Shown: piece after piece, positions 22,690 to 34,989 of the stretch | Layout: each line of letters begins with the position of its first letter | Position numbering within the stretch: the stretch's first letter is position 1 | DNA from: Massospora cicadina | Taxonomy: Eukaryota > Entomophthoromycota > Entomophthoromycetes > Entomophthorales > Entomophthoraceae | Direction of reading: 5' to 3' | Assembly: GCA_022478985.1 (NCBI GenBank) | Contig: JAKSZP010012240.1 | Span: 17,688-81,687 of the forward strand | Length of the DNA stretch: 64,000 nucleotides | Program-made: the position numbers and the translations under genes | Notes under the pieces: model-generated | The model's input: the letters and a program-made list of their open reading frames with translations, nothing else | Databases searched by the model: none | Told to the model about the DNA's origin: nothing

Positions 22690-24000
22690 TGCTGTTGGTA
22701 TATCTGGCACTGGTGGGTCAGACCACTTGCTTGGAGGTGAAGAGTTTCTCGATCAGTTGGGTTTATCAGGTCACAAGCATACCCATTATTCGTTAGTGAA
22801 GGGGAAGTTTTGTTTGGAAGTAGGTGTTGGGTACTCCTCCATTTTCAAGATGCTTTATTCTCTGCACATCATGATCCCTAGCGGTGGGTCATCCAGGGAA
22901 CAAAAAGTGTCTCAATTTTCTCAAATGGAAGTTCAACTGGCTGGGTATCTAAAAAGATCTCACAGTTTGAATTGCCAATTGCATGACGTGCATGTGGCAA
23001 GTCTGACAGGTCAGGTAGGAATGGTCTCCTTTATCCCCTGCAGCAGGCACAAAGTCCATGGACTTAGGTATCTGTCAACTTTATTGTTAAGCTCTCAGTT
23101 CAGATGGATTCATGGCAATTATGGTGGTCGTGGAGCACTTTAAAAAATTTTCACGTGGTATTCCTTGTATGTTAGCCGTTACCTCTTAGGAGACAACTCA
23201 GATCTTTGTTCGCCAAATTTTCTCTGTTTTTCTTACCCCAGGAGATGGTAAGTGACCGGGGCCTCACTTTACTTCCCACTTTTGGGATGCGTTGTTGGGC
23301 CATTTCTAAAATTAAGCTGCGTTGTTCCATGGCGTACCACCCTCAGTTGGATGGCCAAACTGAGAATGTAAATCATATCTGAGCAGTACCTTAATTGTTA
23401 TGCCTTGGCTTCACAGGATACCTGGGCCTCTCACCTTCACCTGGCGCAGTTTATGTACAACATTAACACCCATTCATCAACTAAGGTTTCCCCATAAGAA
23501 ACCACCCTGGGGTAAAACCCCTTATTACTCATTGGTCCCTCTCTTTGCCCCAGGTACATGCTGCCGTGGAACATCTGTAGCGAATTCAGGATACACAATC
23601 CCTGGGTCAGGAAAATGTGATGAAAGTAAAAAATAGTGATTACAAGTGGTTCACAGATTGTAAACGCCTCCCCGCCTATGTGATAAAGTTGAGTTCATTG
23701 GTCGTGCTCAATACATGCCACCTGCATATGAAGGTTCCCTCATGGAAGTTTGCGAGCAAGCACTCAGTCCCTCATGTGGTCAAGGAAGATTTTGGGAAAT
23801 AGTGCCTTTCAGTTGGTTGTCCCTGCTCATTGGAAGCAGCAACCCATCTTTCATGCTTCCCAGTTGTTGCCATCTAAAGGCGATCAGCTGTTGAACCTGA
23901 AACTGTCTTAATCAAAGACTCAGAGAAGATGGAGGTGGAGGCCATTCTGGTGTCATGCTGATCACATCACTCAATGCAGTATTTGATGGCTTGTAAGGGA
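22690..24000 (+). pseudogene. pol: Element C integrase and chromodomain remnant
   Basis: Frames 22727-23143 and 23400-23636 plus broken readings give the integrase: QVGMVSF.PCSRHKVHG, SDGFMAIMVVVEHFKKFSRG (about 23100-23160) and ASQDTWASHLHLAQFMYNIN (about 23406-23465). ETVLIKDSEKMEVEAILVS (about 23900-23956) is the start of a chromodomain. Confidence 0.75.
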
Positions 24001-24200
24001 TTTTCTTCTTTATGAAAACAGTTGGGTTGGTGCCCAAAAAATGCCAATTGCTACAAGTTGGTGGAGGCCTTTCATGTCACACACACAGACACTCCACAAC
24101 TTCTCAGAAGGTTGCCTCCATCTCAGCAATCAAGAACCTAAGTGGTCTCACAAAAAAGTTGCGCTGGATCAAGTAATTATTGGGGGTGATCACCCAACTC

Positions 24201-24216
24201 AAAAAAGTAAGGGTGG
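24201..24216 (+). other. Polypurine tract of element C
   Basis: AAAAAAGTAAGGGTGG directly precedes the TGTAATTC start of the 3' LTR. Confidence 0.6.
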
Positions 24217-25215
24217 TGTAATTCTTGGGGAGCAACCCCTGCAGCTTAATCAGGAGGAATTTTCATTTTAGACCAAGAAGGAGAGGAATCCAGCAGCCAT
24301 CCTGCTTGTCACCATGGGCTACTTAGCCCATGTGGTAGATGAGAAGAGGGTAACTTCATACCACTTAAAAATCGCACCTCTCCCCTATGCCAACCACTCA
24401 TGAGTTGGTCCAAAAATTTGGGGTGTGTATTGGTAAGTGGAGGTTGCCAGGGGCATTGCTATCATAAGGTTGGCAGCGATTCTCTCCCACAAGAGGTTTT
24501 CTCTGCTGGTTTAAGTTTTGCTGATAGATTTAAATCAATATCCGGTGAAAATAAATTTATCAAATCAGCTTCAGGATCAGGAAACCATAACTGCTGTTCT
24601 CCTCCATCACCAGAAATTATGAGCTCATCCCTGACAGGTATGGGCGCAATAAACCCCTTCCATACTCAATAATACCGCCCTTATCTGGCCTTACCATGGG
24701 CATACCCAGTTGCCTGTTGGACAAAGAGTCACCAATCTGCCAAGTGGAATCTCACCAGGAGGGAAAATTTGGTGGCAAAACTTGAGCTTAAGTCAGCTGG
24801 TCAGGATGAGACTAATCTGGTTTAGTGAAAAATTTTAAAAATGTCATTCTGCAATAACCAAATCGCGAATATAAACCCAACCCTGAATGAATTTGTTTCT
24901 ATTACCCATGTTAGTGAGTTTATAAGACAGTGGACTATGACAGGTTCCACTGTAGCTTCACTTTTCTTAAATTTCATTCTTCAAATAAAATTATATCAAA
25001 AGATCCAATTTTATTTGTGAGTTTGAGAAGCTCACTGACCATTTAGTGGATGTTATTTCCATTTTTAGGAATTATTTGCTGTGTTCATGGTTGCCCTAGT
25101 TTCTGTGTATTCCTCAATATGGATGGCTATACCAGAGGTATTCTGGATTAGGCTTTGGGTGCTCACTCATTCTGAGTTCCAGACCAGTTAATTATCATTA
25201 TAACGCTCCATGAAA
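24217..25215 (+). repeat. 3' LTR of element C
   Basis: 999 bp, partner of 19237-20236. It ends GCTCCATGAAA, where the 5' copy has GCTCCAGGACA. Confidence 0.9.
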
Positions 25216-25220
25216 TAGAA

Positions 25221-26360
25221 ATCTTAACTATAAAAAAGTTACTCACACATCAAAGCTGATATGATTTCCTTACAGTGCTTAAAAATACCAGAGATTTAAC
25301 ATGGGGAGGCTCATATTGCTGTTGAGGTAAAACAGATAGCAACTGGTTTGTTTATGGCCATTTAAACGTCCTTGTGCTTCTACTACATCATTAATCAAAT
25401 ATAAATAATGAATGGCATCATCAGTAATGGGTTATCTCTGTCCAATAGCCTAAAACGGTAAACATTATTTTATTTCTTTACATATATAATTTTTTGAACT
25501 TTTAGTATAATAAAAATCCTTGAAGAACAGATTTAGAAAGTGGCTAGAAGATACTAGCTATAATTAGTAATAAAAACCATTTGTAATTTCTGTTGAAGGG
25601 TTGTTAGAGATCAGATGCATGCATTAAAAGTTTACATGTATCATAGAATTTTAGCAAGCCTTGAAAAAAACTTTAATTTATAGCTTATTAGTGTGTTGTT
25701 GAATTCATAAAGTTTAATTTTGTATTTAAACCATTATAGGCAATCAAATTCATATATGGCAAGGTATCATTTGATTAGAAACAGCTTTTAATCTAAACCT
25801 CTTGATTGTCAATTTTATAGTTATTTTTATGTATAATGGCACATCAAGCTGCACTTTATTTGAGTTTATCTTGTTTATATGGTACATAATACACCCTTAA
25901 TAAATGCTTACAGAATAAGTACATATTTCTGTGTTCAGGCTTTGCCCTAGTAGGGGGAAGCCATGACTTGAGTTTCCAAAATAATTATACTTTACATCAA
26001 TCAATGGCTATATCTTACTATATACTTATTATCAATCGTATTACAGGATTATGTCTCAATATTAGTACTGTTTTGGTACTAATAACTGGAAGATGCTTAG
26101 CAATAATGCCAAATTTTTATATCACAAAAGATGAATAATTAGGATTTATTATATCTCTCTGGGTATCCACTTACTTCTAAGATATGACAATCACACTATC
26201 TATTCTACTGTATTAATGTGGAGGAATGAGGCTTGTCCAATAATTATCTTATTAATCGCCTAAAAAGCTATCTTTGTGCTAAAATTAACATATTATCATC
26301 TTCTGAATACCCAATATCAGATAATAATGACACATCAGCTAGCATATAATACAAGTCTTT
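25221..26360 (+). other. AT-rich stretch without recognisable gene
   Basis: Continuation of the sequence into which element C was inserted. About 1.1 kb, no long frames, no domain seen. Element E begins at its right end. Confidence 0.6.
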
Positions 26361-26365
26361 GGAGA

Positions 26366-27372
26366 TTTAAGGAGAGTTCTGCAATCCCTTACCTGAAGAG
26401 GTGATTTGTGATCCAAGCCCAGACCACCAGAAATTAGCCTTTAAGATATAAAAATCAAGACACCACGTATAATGCCAAAGCCTTGATGGCCCAAATAAAA
26501 GACAAAAAAGGTCGCAAAGATCACCAGGTGGACTTAATAAAAGTGATAACCTGACTAGAATCTAAGATTAAGTACATTACATAAAAATAGTTATATCTAG
26601 GTCTTGGGGAGCTTCAATTGAAAGGGCTCCAGGCTCCATTAATGATAGAATAGGGTATGCATTAATTTTGCCAGTATGAAATGACCTTAGCTTTTGATAC
26701 CTCTTTAAGGGATCCTCGGCTTTGTTGACTAAAAGTTCATTAGATAAAACTAATAAATTTTTACTGATAAGGAAGTTGATTGACAGAGAAGTTGGTCTTA
26801 TGGAAACAACTATAAGAAATTGAGAGGATGGGTTGAATCATCTTCGTCATGGTACTAAGCCAAACAAAGCTAATAAAATAAAACTAACATTGATGTTAGT
26901 ACCATAGCTTAAGTATTCCCAAACTTGAGTTTTAATTTTGATTTTGAAAGATGCCTAGTTTGTAATATTGTATTTTAAAGGTTAATCAAGTTTCATTTGA
27001 AATTGGTTGACAACCCATCTTTGTTTGTAATATAACGTGTAATTTCATTGTTGCTAATCTAACATTTATATAAACCATATGCAACTCCTTATCCTTCTCC
27101 ACTCTGGTTCAGGTTTCATTTGGCACAAGTTCAAAACCAGCACAAGCTAAAAAATTTTGGCATGGTATATCTGTCTTTAGGTCAATCCTCCTCACTTACT
27201 TTTTCTTCATACGCGATTACTTGGTTTTATCTGAACATGATTGGCCTTTACCCAGAGTTAATTCAAGGTTTAATTCAGACCAGGGTTGGAAGCCAACTTT
27301 ATGCCTTTAGCCTTAGCCATTTCCTCCATACCTTTGTAGCTCTTACCAATAAATATCTCATGAGACAAGACA
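26366..27372 (-). repeat. 3' LTR of element E
   Basis: Aligned with 43118-43995 and with the F LTR. On the plus strand it starts TTTAAGGAGAG (F: TGTAAGGAGAG) and ends CATGAGACAAGACA. The inner edge is followed by a purine-rich sequence on the minus strand (AAGCCAGAGGGTAT). It is about 130 bp longer than the 5' copy. It contains a remnant of the U3 ORF described at 43800. Confidence 0.8.
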
Positions 27373-27439
27373 ATACCCTCTGGCTTTTGAGACACTACCC
27401 CCTTAAGGGGCGTCATGGAAAGAGAAGTTTTTTGGGCTG

Positions 27440-28960
27440 GAGGTAAATTTAAGGAATCAATTTTAAGGGTAGACTTGGACCAGCGACGTCAGTAAATCTT
27501 GTAGAAAGTGTCAATCAAGTCATGAGCATGAGCGCAATTGTGGGATAGATACCAGCTGCTCTCCGCAGCATCAAAGTCTATCCACAATACTAAATATTTC
27601 AGACGCCTCATCACATGATGGGAGGCCACAATCTATTCTACTTCCCACTCAGGTGCCCTCTTCTACAAAGTACAATTTAGGAGTCTCAGTGGGAATCTTC
27701 AACCAGGATCAGCCTACTCTTGTGTCACATGACAGAGATTAGTTTTTTTGGGAAGATCCAAATAATAGGAGGCATGACCCACCTTTCTAACGATGCATTA
27801 AGGTCCTATATTCTTAGATAACTGTTTCTTATATTGATGATTATTTGGGATGTTTCTGGCGTCAAGCGTCACGTGAACTCCTGCCTTATACTCATGTCCT
27901 ACCCTTCTCTTCCCATCTGCATTCACTTTGTAGGTCTTAATGGCCGCATCCATAATGATATTATTCTTATTGTACATTCTTGATAAACTTTGCAAACATT
28001 AACAGCTTCCACATTAAACCCACAGCTGAGTGCCATGTCAAGGGGGTTTTAAAAACTTAATTATAAAAAGGGAAAACATTTGACGAAGGGTGCTGAGCGT
28101 TGTTACAACTGAATTGAGCCAGGTGTAGGTGTGAGGCCAATCTGAGTGAATGACAGTAGTATAGAGCCTCAGAAATTTTTCTTACCATTGGTTCACTAGT
28201 TTTATCTTTTCATCTAATCTTAGGTGGAAGGTAGTTAAAGGGAATGTGCGAATTTGAAGTGTCTTGCATAGCTTATTCCATAATTTGGATGTGAACTGGG
28301 GCACATGATTGTTGATAATCTCATCTGGTACGCCATGGGTGAAACGATGTGTGATATGAACAGCATAGCCATCTAAGCCGCCGTTACTGTGGTGTGGAAA
28401 GGGATAGAGTGGGTGAACTTGTTGAAACAATCTGCCACTAACATGATGGCATCATGACCCTCTGATAGGGGTACATCACAATAAAATAAACCAAAAAATT
28501 TCAGGGATCTTTTGCTTTCTATACTGGTACCAACAAACATTTATGGACTGACAATTTGGTTGATCCTGTTCACGCATTTCATTTCTTGGTAAACTGAGTC
28601 AACTGCAAAGAAACTCCCTTCCAGTTATATGTATGGCAGATAAGCTTTAAGTTTTTGTTTTTTGGGATACCCTATGATTATCTCATCATGATAGCCTTAT
28701 TATTTCCATGTAGAGAAGTCCAATGGAAAACCATAAGCGTCCCTAGAGCCATAACATAAAGTACTTCACATTGTATCATTTCAGTAGATCTTCTTGCTAC
28801 AAGTTTAAATTAATAAGGATCTGGTTATAGTCCAAGGACAAAGGTTGGGACAAGATGAACCATCTGAACATACCATAATTCTCTAGATTTTCCAGGGAAG
28901 AGCGAACTGGGGAGCATGTACCAGTGGGGGGATGAGATTAGATGTAATCTTACTTGAAAA
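27440..28960 (-). pseudogene. pol: Element E integrase and chromodomain
   Basis: Minus-strand fragments align with F. GVHVTLDARNIPN (ORF 27798-27995) is the integrase C-terminal part (F: GDLVMLDARNIPI). HGVPDEIINNHVPQFTSKLW (ORF 28182-28430) is the block with the second catalytic Asp, here Asn. The chromodomain would fall at about 27500-27680 and is badly decayed. Confidence 0.8.
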
Positions 28961-28979
28961 ATAAGTTTTTGGTATGCAG

Positions 28980-29500
28980 CTTTGCTTCTTTGGGTCAGGA
29001 GATAAAGTTGGGTTATGACGCAATGCATCAGCTAAACCATTCTCCTAAATATTTTGTGAGCTCATAAGAGAACACAAACTGTTCAAAGGTTTTATGACAG
29101 CAGGTTTGACACGTGGTTAGGACATGAGGAGCGCGGTAATATGCAGGTCTGAATGGTATGTTTGGACTTAGAATGGATGTGAAGAACCATGTAGATGGTG
29201 GCGCCAGTAAATCAACGCTTCCACTACTTTCAGTAGCTCTTAGTCATATACAGCGTAAAAAAACTCAGGGAGGTTTCATTTGAGAGAAGTATCCCACTGG
29301 ATGCTTGATGCCGTCTGTGCCCACTTGTAATAGAGTGACAGCAGTAGCAAAGTTGGAAGCATTAATGGCCACTATAAACTCCTGCCTGAGTCCACATTTG
29401 AAATATTATTGTAAAGAGTAAAAGTGAGTTTCACAGCCTGTGAGCTCCTTTCAGTGCAGATGACCACTGAGAGAATTTGGCACTAGCCTTATACAAGGGT
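28980..29500 (-). pseudogene. pol: Element E RNase H
   Basis: By alignment to F. NGLADAL-like residues occur near 29020-29040, FVFSYEL-like sequence near 29060, and the start of RNase H lies near 29350-29400. Frames are broken throughout. Confidence 0.6.
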
Positions 29501-29549
29501 GCGGCACCCAATGACAGGTAGGATTGAATTTTTCAAGGAAGGTGCATGT

Positions 29550-30250
29550 CCCCAAAAAGATCTTATTTCTACACTGAGGTTAGCGCGAGCTAATTGCAAA
29601 TAACTTTCTCTTTGTCTGAGCTGATCATATGTTCCTTGTCAAACACTATGTTGACCAATAAGGTGACATATGACTCAAAAGCTCGTACTAACTCATCTTC
29701 AACCTCAAATTAGCCGCTTTCAAGTGTTAAACATCTTGCTGCGAGTGGAACTCGTGGGATGCTCAATCTATGGGAGAAAACCAGTATTTGTCTACATAAG
29801 CCAAAGCACACATCCAACAGCTCTCCTAATGCCACATAGATATGACGTTGAAATATTAAAAGTGAGTCCTTAAGGCCAAATGGAATGACTCAAAATTAAA
29901 AAAAACTCTTTCTTGTGCAATATGCAGTAAGCTGTTCGCGTCCCTCTTAATGAAAGTTTGGTTAAAGGCGTTTAATAATTCAGATTGGTAAGACTTTGGT
30001 TTTCTCCACATATCAAAAAATTTATGCCTCCATAGGGATGGGATGCAGGTCAGGTATTGTGACATTTTCAAGTTACCATAATCTATACAAGGGCGTAGAA
30101 TACCGTCATATCTTATTGCAAACAAGAGCGGTGAAATAATGGTGAGATACGCTGGAAGATGGAACCTTTAGCTAGTTGTTTCATGACCCAAACATCTATT
30201 GCTGCTGCTTCTCTTAATGTCAAAGGGTAGATGGGAGAGAATATGCGAAC
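29550..30250 (-). pseudogene. pol: Element E reverse transcriptase
   Basis: ORF 29856-30125 reads LRPCIDYGNLKMSQYLTCIP and ELLNAFNQTFIKRDANSLLH. The catalytic block AYVDK is at 29787-29798 (YVDK with a following one-base deletion), in line with YMDN in F. Downstream readings resemble F. Confidence 0.8.
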
Positions 30251-30479
30251 CAATCTTACTGTTGGCTTTAAATTTACAAATAAACTCAGTTTTGATGAGT
30301 TAAAGTATTTGTTGCTGCCGCATCAAAAGATGACTCTAATGTCCTACAAATGGGAAGCAGGAACATCTGAGGTGGGCTTTATCAAAGGCAGAAAATGAGA
30401 ATCTTTACATTTAGCCAATGGGAAAATCCCTTGGGAGAGTTTTCAAAGGACATGGTGATCACTATATAATCATCATACT

Positions 30480-31108
30480 TCAAAGTCAAAGTCAGAGTAT
30501 TGGCCTTCATTTTTGTTCTGATGTATAACTTCTGCCACCACTATACTTCTAATATCATTGAGTATAGCAGTTTAGCTTGCTATCAGGAAGCGGTCAAAAG
30601 GTTTGTACTTACAAACTTGAGACTCAACAAGTCCAACTACTTTAGGTTTTAGAATCATCTCTGAGGCACCCGCTTTGACAAACAACCAGGAAAATTTGTA
30701 ACTCAGGGTAAACCACCAAGTACTTTCAATAAATTCAACAGAGGCACATGTGTTCATCAAAATTGCAATTATAATTTTTTCTGAGGTGAAGAGAGAGTAT
30801 TATATATTTCGAAAAAGACATAATAACTTTATTTAAGGCAGGAAGTTAAAACAACTTAAAATTAGGATTCACATCAGACATTGTAATGTTACCTGGATAT
30901 GTAATTTTGTCATAAAAGGGAATGGTAATGTTCGCGACTCTTACCACAGAGGGGCATATTGAAAGTCATTTTCTGCAATGGCATATTTAGAACCATATTG
31001 TAAAAATAATTCATTCTCCACCTCCTGGGTGCAGCGTTTCATTATGTTGGTCAGGCAAGGAATCTATGATATGATCTGATACCAGAAATCAGCACATGAC
31101 TATAAATT
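30480..31108 (-). pseudogene. Element E protease region
   Basis: ORF 30572-30760 and flanking broken frames correspond in position to the protease part of F. WLFVKAGASEMILKPKVVG is where the active site falls, with VKAGA replacing VDTGA. Element G interrupts it at 31108. Confidence 0.55.
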
Positions 31109-31732
31109 TGTTAAAACTGGCGCTAGAGCGTCATATTCCAACTGCACAGATAACTACAAGAAAATAAAAAGTACTGTTTGGGGACTTTAACTTAGCTCAA
31201 ACTATACAAAAGAAACAGTAAGTTCAGCAATAGGGTTTTTAAATTAAGAAACCTAGAGAGTGCTTAGTAGTATCAAATACTTCCAGAGGCTCACGGGAAT
31301 GCATAAGTAATTGTCCAAGTAGCTTATACTACTTTACCTGAAAATGATCCCAATTACCTTGCCAATCCTCCCAGATATCCTACATCCAACTTATTTCATT
31401 TGCTTTACATGGTTACTAAGTAGCGCCTTAAATGGTAGAAACAATTTTAATATCCAAATTGATTCAGACAGCAAATAATTTAGGTCAATGATTTTTCATA
31501 TAAAGATGTGATGCTCTGGATCCAGTCAAGTTACTGGCTATACGCCTTAGTGAATATAGAACCATATTAATGATAGTTTTATGCTGACACGGGGCAAAGT
31601 AGACTATTATGCTAAAATGAAATAGGAGGTGATATAACAATTGAAGTCACAGCGCTGGAAGCCAATAAGTTTTAGGGAATAAGAGATATGCCAACGGGTT
31701 TTCAGGGATATAAATATAGAGATTAATACTTT

Positions 31733-32023
31733 TTTATTTAACCAAGGCAAGCTGACCAGGGGACAGGCATTACCAAAAGAAAGAAAAAAATGACATGAAA
31801 CCTGAACAGGGTCAACTCTGTCAAAGAAAGTTTTTTCCACCTCCAGATTGGGATTCAAATTTTTCTGGTTACATCATGGGTAAGGTTTTCATGTTATTAG
31901 ACCTACTAACCGCCAACTGCTTCCTTTAGCTGGCACCCCAATCAATGTGCAAAGGGCAGGAATCAAACCTGCAACCTTCAGGTTGGTAGCCGTACACCCT
32001 ACCGACTTGCCTTCCACCCCCTT
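31733..32023 (-). mobile_element. tRNA-derived SINE, 291 bp
   Basis: Flanked by AGATTAATACTTT (31720-31732 and 32024-32036). The same position in the other G LTR (about 41880) has the site once and no insert, which proves the insertion. On the minus strand the head is tRNA-like: GGCAAGTCGGTAGGGTG (A box) and GGTTTGATTCC (B box) with a GCAGG/CCTGC T-stem. The anticodon arm does not fold well. The body is unique. The tail CTGTCCCCTGGTCAGC plus TTAAATAAA matches the LINE and the gag-only retroposon. Confidence 0.88.
31959..32012 (-). promoter_or_regulatory. Internal RNA polymerase III promoter of the SINE
   Basis: The B box GGTTTGATTCC is at 31959-31969 (consensus GGTTCGANTCC), and the A box GGCAAGTCGGTAGG is at about 31998-32012. 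Spacing and order fit a tRNA gene. Confidence 0.7.
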
Positions 32024-32176
32024 AGATTAATACTTTAGACCACTAAATATAGAAGCTGAGGCCATGTTGCAGAGTAATTGCTATACTAATTAGTCTGCTG
32101 TCTAATCACTAGTTAAAGTAATATAAAGGTATGTAAAATTATTGTAACCAGATAGTTGGTCAAACCAATTAAAACA

Positions 32177-32192
32177 TTTCCCCCACTTGACC
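32177..32192 (-). other. Polypurine tract of element G
   Basis: Minus strand GGTCAAGTGGGGGAAA ends exactly where the 3' LTR (TGTTTTAATT...) starts. Confidence 0.8.
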
Positions 32193-33540
32193 AAAAATCA
32201 AGTAACAAAGATGTGTGGGGGTCAACTAACTCATTGAGAACTTAGGGCCGTCAGCCTATAGGCTGCAGATATTTCTTTATAAATTTAGCGTGCACTCAGT
32301 TGATAAGGTGGCCTTTAACAGATCCTTCAGAGTATATGCATCTCCAGATGTTTTATCAAGGATTAAGAAAGGCCACTTACTTATGTGCACCAGCTTACAA
32401 GTTCACAAGAACTCATGATTATCATATACAAAATAAGTTTCCCAACAGTAAAGTGGGGTAGCAGCTGCTGATCTATGTTATCTCAATCACAAGAACATAA
32501 TTTCAGAGCCAGCGCAAGTATGAAGTACTTTGTAGTTTTATTAAAGTCTGCACCAGCGCTTACAGATATTCTTTGGAGTCATAACTTATAGACTGACACA
32601 GGAATATAAAATCTGGGTAACCGCTAGCTGTTTTCCATAAAAGTAAAGCAAATGGTGAATGCCTCGTAGCTGGATGATAAGATATAATGAGCAAATACAG
32701 ATGTAGGCAAAAAAATGTTCCAACTGGACGCCTTTGCTTTAATTATCTTGTGCAAAATCCCATCAAGGGTGCAGTTACTCATTTGACGGTGCCATAGGTC
32801 TCCAAGTGATAGGGCATAGACAATACCCTGCTATGCCCATAGCTTCATTGAGCTTAGAATCATCTGGGACGTAAAGTAGTATCATTTACCATCAACAAAA
32901 AACTGAGAGCATATACCAATAAATAACACCCTCTAGAATAAACTTCTTAGTAGTTGTTGTGCCTAAATCTCAAACTACTTTGGCCTCCACTTTGGTGAGG
33001 TGATTGATGGCCACTATTATATAGTAAATGAACCAGACTTGTTGGTCAATGGCCTCACAAAGTCCATAGGTACAGTATTCCAGGAAAAGTTGGGTTCAAC
33101 CAAATAATAAGAGGTAGAATTTTGAAAAGGCACCTCCTCCTGACATTCCATGCAATAGCAGAGGGTCTCATGAACGTCAAATTTCATAGATTCCCAATAG
33201 TGGTGCTGTTTAAATAGCTCAAAAGTTTGCTAAAAACCACCATTCCCTGTCACCTTGTGGGCCCCTGGTGAGGTCCTGACATGACTGGATGATAAGCCCA
33301 AAATAGCTATGGCGGATTGGCTAGAATTTTCTAACCAAGATTCATAGAATACGAATATTTGAGCACCTTGGGATGAGGCGATATTTGGTCAGGAAGGGTA
33401 GTTATTGGAGTGCCTCCAAATAGGCAATAAGGAAATGTTGACATTTGATAAATATTGAAGTGATCACCTTGAACTAAGGCGATAGGGAATTTTATAATAA
33501 CATACTCTGCCGGAGCCAATGAGAATATGATGGAACCAAA
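32193..33540 (-). pseudogene. pol: Element G integrase
   Basis: The minus-strand reading FELFKQHYWESMKFDVHETL then CYCMECQ (about 33100-33240) is the HHCC finger. MDFVRPLTNKSG (about 33030-33070) holds the first Asp. YIIVAINHLTKVEAKVV and DLGTTTTKKFILEGVIY (about 32900-33030) follow. Below about 32900 the frames decay, and I could not place the C-terminal domain in 32193-32600. ORF 33331-33567 belongs to the segment before the finger. Confidence 0.75.
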
Positions 33541-33569
33541 ATGTATAAGCCAAGGGAGCAGTATCATCC

Positions 33570-34981
33570 AAAGTCGCTGATATATAAGCCTGATGGGGTT
33601 ATTGAAGAAGGAGGATTGTTAGGAGAGAAGGGAGAACGAAGCAGAGAGAATCTGCTAGTAAATATTAAGTTTAATAAAAAGATGATGTTGGGGCAAGTGT
33701 TCCATATTTTATTATGTTTTTTAATTGTGTTTTAAGGACTGGCAATCCCCTATCATTCATCTGATTGCTCAGTGGGTTTGACCCTGCGCAAAATCTCCCA
33801 GCGTATCTCAACAATACCGCCAAAATTATAACGGCGGTGTTCACTACAACGGTTCTGATGGTTGGTGCCAGAGTAACCATGGGTTGGTAAGGATTCTGGT
33901 GATTGTTGGTGGCGGGGAGGGGCAAGCCCTGGACGCCTGCCCCACATGCCAAGACTGGAAAGTAGGAGTAATACCATATGGTTAAGTGGGGGAATGTCGG
34001 AAAATTAACCAGATGGATTCCTACAATGATTTAATTGGATTTGGGATGCAATATTCCAATACCGGCGGAATGGCTTATTGACAGGATTTTGTGGTTATTG
34101 GTACAATTGCGTGGTGAGTTGCTCCCCACATTGGGTTGAGCCAAATCTATATTCCACTGAGATTAGAAGATAGGTTCAAGTGGGGTCAATCAATGACCAA
34201 AATTAGTATAATGATTACCGTGACTAATAGCTGAGGATGATCCAATTAGTTTACTTATTATATTAATGGAACCTAATGATCCCAAGTTTGAGGCGACTGA
34301 GGATGTTTCCAGCGTCTAATTTATTAATCAATTATGCAAGTTGAACCTGATCTGTCACCTAAGAAAGGCGGAACCCCAAGTAACTGACAGATAAGAGTTG
34401 AAGCATGGATTCAGTGAGGAGCCAAATTAGCCCAAGTTAAGCAAGCAACTGAAGAGGTTTCTAGCGTATAACTACTAAGCAATTCAAAGATCAAATCCCA
34501 ATTTAATACCTATTTATATAACTAATTTATACGGCTCACTGGCGACTGAAGGCTGAAGATGAAGCCAAAACTGATAATCAGTCATTGGGAAGGAAGAGTC
34601 AAAAGGGTTGACACCAGGGAAGTGAGAAGTGCAGCGATAAAAGAGAGTGTGGTAAGCTGGAAGGCCCCAGCAGAAAGCTTATAGGTTGTCAAGGGGCACA
34701 GTAGCCCATTTGTACATATAAATACCTGGTGCTTCCCTTTTAATAAACATCTCCCTTTACTTATTCTCCCTATTCTTTTAAGTTTATATTTATTCTTATG
34801 GGTTGGGGTATATGTGGAAGATCCCCAAATGGCGTGGGCAACACGCCAAGGGAACAGCTGGCGCTGCTGGCCCCATCTCCTAAGGCAAAATGGCAAGGGT
34901 CAACTTGTCTTCAAACTAGTTGGCCTGCTGACCAACAAAGCCAATTGTTGCCAGAAAAGCATTTTCTGACAGCCCCAATGA
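33570..34981 (+). mobile_element. 3' part of another LTR element inserted in G pol
   Basis: G pol is continuous on either side, so about 1.4 kb was added here. It holds about 420 bp of internal sequence, a polypurine tract (TTAAGTGGGGGAA, 33982-33994) and an LTR at 33995-34981. No 5' LTR is present and the left edge is approximate. A plus-strand frame near 33812-33880 reads QYRQNYNGGVHYNGSDGW, Asn/Gly-rich like the tail of some gag proteins. That is a weak hint. Confidence 0.65.
33995..34981 (+). repeat. LTR with TGTCGGAAA...TTTCTGACA ends
   Basis: 987 bp. The ends are near-perfect inverted repeats. It is related to the minus-strand LTR at 59479-60623: both start with AATTAACCAGATGGATTC, both contain CTGGCGACT, and both end TTCTGACA. 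Confidence 0.8.
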
Positions 34982-34989
34982 TATTAGTC

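Larger units (their letters stand above)
19237..25215 (+). mobile_element. Ty3/Gypsy element C, full length
   Basis: LTRs 19237-20236 and 24217-25215 (1000 and 999 bp) flank protease, RT, RNase H, integrase and chromodomain remnants. The outside repeats are TAGAG (19232-19236) and TAGAA (25216-25220), a 4/5 match. LTR start (TGTAAGTC/TGTAATTC, then GGGGAGCAACC-like) and pol sequence show that C and element D (44447-51540) belong to the same family. Confidence 0.88.
31109..32176 (-). repeat. 3' LTR of element G, carrying a SINE
   Basis: Aligned to 39357-42034. A perfectly shared stretch is ATGAAATAGGAGGTGATATA (31617-31636 and 41775-41794). Without the SINE and its duplicated site it is about 764 bp. 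Confidence 0.88.
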
